Part shown: positions 59,949 to 64,000 of the stretch, in pieces
Position numbering within the stretch: the stretch's first letter is position 1
Layout: each line of letters begins with the position of its first letter
Source: Herbaspirillum sp. 3R11
GTDB lineage: Bacteria > Pseudomonadota > Gammaproteobacteria > Burkholderiales > Burkholderiaceae_D
DNA: 64,000 nucleotides
Assembly (NCBI RefSeq): GCF_004563925.1
Contig: NZ_SPNJ01000001.1
Span: 1,674,001-1,738,000, forward strand
Reading direction: 5' to 3'
Position numbers and translations under genes: made by a program
Notes under the pieces: model-generated
Database searches by the model: none
Seen by the model: only the letters and a program-made list of their open reading frames with translations
What the model was told of the DNA's origin: nothing

Positions 59949-61223
59949 CTATCTGGCCAGCCTGAAATCAACACTGTCGGGCCGTCCAGGCAAATTGAGC
60001 CGTGCATGCGCCGGCGGCGCCTGGCTGATCACGACGCCGCGACGGATCACGAGACGGCGCGCTGCGCGCAGGCGGATTGCTTCGATCGGGTCGCCGGCGT
60101 CCAACACCACCAAGTCGGCATGGCAACCGACCTGCAAGCCGTATCCTTCCAGTCCCAGGATGCGCGCCGGCGTTTCCGTCACGGCGCGGAAACAGCTGCG
60201 CATGGCCTCCTGCCCTGTCATTTGCGCCACGTGCAAACCCATGTGCGCCACTTCCAGCATGTCGCCCGAACCGAGGCTGTACCACGGATCCATGGCGCAG
60301 TCGTGACCAAAGGCGACATCGATGCCAGCGGCTATCAACTCCGGCACGCGCGTCATGCCGCGTCGCTTCGGATAGGTGTCGTGACGGCCTTGCAGCGTGA
60401 TGTTGATCAGCGGATTGGCGATGGCCGCAACGCCGGCTTCGCGGATCAGCGGCAGCAGTTTGCTGACGTAGTAATTGTCCATCGAATGCATCGATGTCAG
60501 GTGCGATCCGGTAACCCTGCCCTGCAACCCCAGGCGCTGCGCATGATAAGCCATGGTTTCGATATGGCGCGACATGGGGTCGTCGGATTCGTCGCAATGC
60601 ATGTCGACGCGCAGGCCCTTTTCGGCGGCAAATTCGAACAACAATCTGACTGACTCCGCGCCGTCGGCCATGGTTCGTTCGAAATGCGGGATGCCGCCAA
60701 CCACGTCAACGCCCATGGCGATCGCGCGCTTCAGATTGGCGAAGGCAGTCGGACTGCGTAACAGGCCATCCTGCGGAAACGCCACCAGTTGCAGGTCGAG
60801 GTAAGGCGCGACCAGTTTCTTCACGTGCAGCAAAGCTTCCACTGCCAGCAGACGATCGTCGCAGATGTCGACATGCGAACGAATCGCCAGCAGACCGCGT
60901 GCCACGGCCCAGTCGCAATACTGCAACGCGCGCTCGACCAGCGCCTGTTGCGTCAGCTCCGGTTTCAGCTCGCCCCACAGCGCAATGCCTTCGAGCAGCG
61001 TGCCGGATGCATTCACGCGCGGCAGACCGTAGCTCAGCGTAGCGTCCATGTGGAAATGCGCATCGACAAACGGCGGTGTCACCAGATCGCCGGCGACGTC
61101 GATTTCCTGTGCGCCCTTCATGTTCAGCGCAGGGCCGACTGCCGCGATGCGACCGGCTTCAATGGCGATATCCGCCTGTTGGCCGCCGTCCGGCAGCGTG
61201 ACGTTGCGTAAGACCAGATCCAT
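59949..61223 (-). CDS. CodA-like amidohydrolase (cytosine deaminase family)
   Basis: The ATG at 61223 (AGGAG upstream) gives 424 residues of a metal-dependent amidohydrolase that deaminates a nucleobase-like substrate. Metal ligands are His56 and His58 in VDAHFHMD, His in DMHCDESDD, and Asp near 306 in FGHDCAMDPWYSLG. The remainder (DMLEVAHMGLHVAQMTG) matches E. coli CodA closely. In CodA the GHDD motif has a second Asp (Asp314) that contacts the base. Here it is Cys, so the substrate may not be cytosine. It is divergent from the esterase gene across 127 bases. Confidence 0.82.
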   Translation of the reverse strand: MDLVLRNVTLPDGGQQADIAIEAGRIAAVGPALNMKGAQEIDVAGDLVTPPFVDAHFHMDATLSYGLPRVNASGTLLEGIALWGELKPELTQQALVERALQYCDWAVARGLLAIRSHVDICDDRLLAVEALLHVKKLVAPYLDLQLVAFPQDGLLRSPTAFANLKRAIAMGVDVVGGIPHFERTMADGAESVRLLFEFAAEKGLRVDMHCDESDDPMSRHIETMAYHAQRLGLQGRVTGSHLTSMHSMDNYYVSKLLPLIREAGVAAIANPLINITLQGRHDTYPKRRGMTRVPELIAAGIDVAFGHDCAMDPWYSLGSGDMLEVAHMGLHVAQMTGQEAMRSCFRAVTETPARILGLEGYGLQVGCHADLVVLDAGDPIEAIRLRAARRLVIRRGVVISQAPPAHARLNLPGRPDSVDFRLAR

Positions 61224-61350
61224 GTGGCATCTCCTTAATCCGCGTAGCCTCCAGATTAACGCAGCGCAGCATTTTGTTTGAACATTATTGCGTGCTTGCC
61301 GTCTTCCTTGTGTGCGCTCGCACCCGGACACACACTCTTGACGGATCGAC

Positions 61351-62454
61351 ATGTTCAAAAAGCTGAACCGAATGTGGCTGAGCGGTCTTAAAAAGGCCGG
61401 CAAAGCGCAACAGAAACAAGCGGGCAAGGTGCTCAAGGCACTACTGGCCAAGCCGAAGACGAAACAGAAGACGAAGCGCGTCCCCTCTGCGGCGTCGCGC
61501 AAGTCGATATCGCCGCAGCCTTTCGCACATATCGAAACCGCACCCGGCGAATGGATCAGCTCATCCTGTGTCAGCGCCACCTTGCCAGCGCGTCGCATGC
61601 ACTACCGCTTGTTCCTCCCGCCCGGCGCTCGCGGGCCTGCCGCATCCATTCCGCTGATCGTCATGTTGCATGGATGCGAACAGAATGCCATCGATTTCGC
61701 CGCCGGCACGCGCCTGAATCAGTTGGCGGCAGCCAAGGGCTACGCCGTGCTCTATCCGGAACAGTCGCTGCGCGCGCATCCCAATCGCTGCTGGAAATGG
61801 TATGACGCCGCCACCCAGCGAGGCGGCGGCGACATCGCGTTGATCGTGCAGATGATCGGCAAGATCGTCGCGGAACACGACATCGACCACCGTCGCATTT
61901 ACGCCTGCGGCATCTCAGCCGGCGCGGCCATGGCGCAGATCCTGGCCCTGACCCATCCGCAACTGATCGCCGCCGTCGGCATGCATTCCGGGCCCGTGTT
62001 CGGCGTCAGTCGCAGCGCCGTCGGCGCCTACGGTGTGATGCAACATGGCAGTAGCCAAGCGTTGACGCCGATAGAAAAACTGCTGGCCAAGACGCCCGAT
62101 TTTCCCGGCATGCCGGCGATCCTGATCACCGGGGACGACGACAAGATCGTGCGCCCGGTCAATCAACTGCAGGTGGCGGGACAATTCCTGCTGCTCAACC
62201 ATGCAGCCGGCCTGCTGCCGTCACTGCCGGTGACGAAAGCCTTTGGCAGAACGTCGAAGCAATTCCCGCGCAAGAATACGATGACGATCCGCGATTTCGC
62301 GGCAGGCGCGAAAGTGCTGGTTCGCTCGGTGCACATCGCACGCCTCGGTCATGCCTGGAGCGGCGGCGACGAAGCCTTTCCTTTTAATGCCAAGGGGCCG
62401 GATGCCGGAAAGCTGATGCTGTCATTTTTTTCACGGCATCGGCGCAAACAATAA
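61351..62454 (+). CDS. PHB-depolymerase-type esterase
   Basis: This 367-residue alpha/beta-hydrolase of the PHB depolymerase/LpqC family cleaves short polyester or other ester substrates. The lipase box is CGISAGAAMA with the nucleophile Ser189. The oxyanion segment is LIVMLHGCEQN, the acid is probably in ITGDDDKIVRPVNQ, and the His in RLGHAWSGGD. The N-terminal 50 residues are strongly basic (many Lys, few acidic) and not a clear signal peptide. They could bind the granule surface or nucleic acid, which is inference. It is convergent with the SBF transporter gene. Confidence 0.85.
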   Translation: MFKKLNRMWLSGLKKAGKAQQKQAGKVLKALLAKPKTKQKTKRVPSAASRKSISPQPFAHIETAPGEWISSSCVSATLPARRMHYRLFLPPGARGPAASIPLIVMLHGCEQNAIDFAAGTRLNQLAAAKGYAVLYPEQSLRAHPNRCWKWYDAATQRGGGDIALIVQMIGKIVAEHDIDHRRIYACGISAGAAMAQILALTHPQLIAAVGMHSGPVFGVSRSAVGAYGVMQHGSSQALTPIEKLLAKTPDFPGMPAILITGDDDKIVRPVNQLQVAGQFLLLNHAAGLLPSLPVTKAFGRTSKQFPRKNTMTIRDFAAGAKVLVRSVHIARLGHAWSGGDEAFPFNAKGPDAGKLMLSFFSRHRRKQ

Positions 62455-62474
62455 AAAGCCCGCAGGTGCGGGCT
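62453..62474 (-). terminator. Terminator of the SBF-type transporter gene
   Basis: Read on the minus strand, a 7-bp stem (62457-62463 with 62468-62474) with a four-base loop is followed by a run of T residues. It overlaps the end of the convergent esterase gene by two bases. Confidence 0.75.
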
Positions 62475-62496
62475 CTCTGAACGATACAAAGAAAGC

Positions 62497-63480
62497 TCAG
62501 GCGGAAGGCTCCGTAGCGTCCGGACGATTGCCATAGCGCTGCGCCAATATCGCGCACACCATCAACTGGATCTGGTGGAACAGCATCAGCGGCAGCAAGA
62601 CCATGCCGACGGTCTGGCTGGCGAACAAGACCTTGGCCATCGGCACGCCGCTGGCGAGACTCTTTTTGGAGCCGCAGAAGACGATGGTGATTTCATCTTC
62701 CTTGTTGAAACCCAGACGGCGGCTGCCGAACGTCGTGATCGCCATGATGATCGCCAGCAGCAACGCGCTGATGACGATCAGGCTGACCAGCATGACCGGC
62801 GGCACCTGGCGCCACAATCCCTGATTGACCGCTTCGCTGAATGCCACGTACACGACGAGCAAGACGGAGCTCTGGTCCACCCAGCGCAGCCAGGACTTGT
62901 TGCGATCCATCCAGGCGCCGATCCACGGCCGCGCGATCTGGCCGGCCACGAACGGCAGCAGCAGCTGATAGACGATCTTCAGGATGGAATCCAGCGAGGA
63001 GTGTTCGGCGCTGTGCGCCACGATGATGACGCCGACCATCAGCGGCGTCAGGAAGATGCCCAGCAAATTGGAGGCCGACGCAGCGCAGATGGCCGCCGGC
63101 ACATTGCCGCGCGCGACCGATGTGAAAGCAATCGAGGACTGCACCGTCGACGGCAACACGCACAGGAACAGGATGCCGAGGTACAGATCCGGCGTGATCA
63201 CCAGCAGCAAGGCGGGCTTGAGAATCAGGCCGAGCAAGGGGAAGACGGCGAAGGTGCACAACAGCACCGTCACATGCAGACGCCAATGCACCATCCCGGC
63301 GATCACCGCTTCGCGCGACAACTTGGCGCCGTGCATGAAAAACAGCAGACCGATCATGAAGGTGGTCAGCCAGTCGAAGCCGACGGCGACCACGCCGGTA
63401 CAGGGTAAAAAGCTGGCGGTAAGAACGACCGCAAACAGCATCAAGGTCAGATTGTCGGGAAGGAAACGGGGGCGCGCCAT
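62497..63480 (-). CDS. SBF-like (bile acid:sodium symporter family) transporter, YfeH type
   Basis: This is a 327-residue inner-membrane protein with about nine to ten helices. It begins MARPRFLPDNLTLMLFAVVL and shows GLLFFMHGAKLSREA, LCVLPSTVQSSIAFTSVARGNVPAAICAAS (split as PSTVQSSIAFTSVARGN) and FCGSKKSLASGVPMAKVLF. These match the SBF-like subfamily represented by E. coli YfeH rather than classical bile acid carriers. Substrate is unknown. There is no obvious operon partner. Confidence 0.87.
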   Translation of the reverse strand: MARPRFLPDNLTLMLFAVVLTASFLPCTGVVAVGFDWLTTFMIGLLFFMHGAKLSREAVIAGMVHWRLHVTVLLCTFAVFPLLGLILKPALLLVITPDLYLGILFLCVLPSTVQSSIAFTSVARGNVPAAICAASASNLLGIFLTPLMVGVIIVAHSAEHSSLDSILKIVYQLLLPFVAGQIARPWIGAWMDRNKSWLRWVDQSSVLLVVYVAFSEAVNQGLWRQVPPVMLVSLIVISALLLAIIMAITTFGSRRLGFNKEDEITIVFCGSKKSLASGVPMAKVLFASQTVGMVLLPLMLFHQIQLMVCAILAQRYGNRPDATEPSA

Positions 63481-63584
63481 AGGAATCTTTGCAGGTTGGT
63501 TCCGGAAACAAGGTCCTGTCGGACCAAACCCGCTATTTTACGCGAGTCCTGCAAGGCGGCGGCACGACGAAAATCCGGTACGAA

Positions 63585-64000
63585 CTACCAGATCCAGAAC
63601 ATCAGCAGCCACGCGTAGTTGACCAGCGCAAGCGCACCGATCACGGGCAGCATGGCGAGCACGCGACGCGGCAATGCTTCGGCGTGCTGGCCGATGACTT
63701 TCCAGGCCAGCAGCACGCTCCACAATGTCATGACCGTCAGCAAGGCGGCACGTACGTCGTTGGCCCAGTCGACCGGCCAGTGTTCCGCGCGCAGCAGGCT
63801 GATGGTGGTGGCCGACAAGCCGACGAACACGCCGCAGCCGGCCAGTGGAATGGCCGACTGCACCAGGTGATTGAAACGCGAACGGCTCCATGGTCCCAGC
63901 ACCATATTGCTGAGTGCAAACAAGGCGGTCAGCGCGGTACCCAGCACGGCGGCGGTCGCCAGGATGTAAGACACCACGAGGCCGCCGTCGAGCCAGGAAA
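63585..64000 (-). CDS. Membrane protein (partial, N-terminus outside window)
   Basis: The frame is open to the right edge, so only the C-terminal 138 residues are visible. They begin SWLDGGLVVSYILATAAVL and contain about four hydrophobic segments, ending LVNYAWLLMFWIW. The GTG at 63977 is an internal codon unless the protein is very short. I do not recognise the family from this part. It lies 104 bases upstream of the SBF transporter gene on the same strand. Confidence 0.6.
   Translation of the reverse strand, partial: SWLDGGLVVSYILATAAVLGTALTALFALSNMVLGPWSRSRFNHLVQSAIPLAGCGVFVGLSATTISLLRAEHWPVDWANDVRAALLTVMTLWSVLLAWKVIGQHAEALPRRVLAMLPVIGALALVNYAWLLMFWIW

Overview
This window is a chromosomal segment of a betaproteobacterium. 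It is most likely from the family Oxalobacteraceae (Herbaspirillum/Collimonas/Herminiimonas-like), although the genus cannot be fixed from sequence alone. The placement rests on the order skp-bamA-rseP-dxr-cdsA-uppS-frr-pyrH-tsf-rpsB, a tandem pair of cyanophycin synthetase genes with a divergent ABC transporter/DUF1854 pair, a ZipA gene between ligA and smc, a DUF4148 small secreted protein, and a high-GC coding style throughout. No phage, IS element, CRISPR array or rRNA operon was seen.

Layout. 1-10434 (minus strand) holds the envelope-assembly, isoprenoid, phospholipid and translation block: skp (cut by the window edge), bamA, rseP, dxr, cdsA, uppS, frr, pyrH, tsf, rpsB. 10793-15020 (plus) has map, glnD and an RluF-type pseudouridine synthase. 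15090-23171 is a cyanophycin module: a DUF1854 protein and an ABC half-transporter on the minus strand, divergent from two cyanophycin synthetase genes on the plus strand. 23291-32318 (minus) has def, galU, ligA, zipA and smc. 32533-35626 (minus) has a chemoreceptor and a Liv-type binding protein. 35835-42683 (plus) holds the succinylase-branch lysine/diaminopimelate genes dapC, dapD and dapE, with an ArsC-like gene, prmB and an ABC-F gene. 42849-44383 has a polar amino acid binding protein and permease without an ATPase gene. 44938-47656 has ompR, envZ and an orphan FlhE-like gene. 47675-50151 has radA and alr. 50420 onward has lplT, then a tightly overlapped tsaB-rimI-uracil glycosylase-DUF1853 operon, a thioredoxin-like gene, a LysR regulator facing a DUF4148 gene, and lysC. 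tRNA-Ser(GCT) follows, with degraded tandem copies of its 3' end. The right end has a probable DUF5677 gene, a CodA-like amidohydrolase, a PHB-depolymerase-type esterase, an SBF-type transporter and a truncated membrane protein.

How the genes work together. Most of the window is housekeeping. The most interesting accessory system is the cyanophycin module. The two synthetases carry complementary lesions: the upstream one keeps an HxxEH motif in its N domain but has lost the C-terminal Mur-ligase lobe, while the downstream one has a full ligase but has lost the HxxEH motif. An 11-base sequence in a perfect inverted repeat in the divergent cyanophycin promoter region also occurs in an inverted repeat upstream of ompR-envZ, which suggests a shared regulator. 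The second structured region is the array of about 180-bp repeats behind tRNA-Ser. Translation starts were re-chosen from ribosome-binding sites and family lengths where the longest reading frame was clearly too long.
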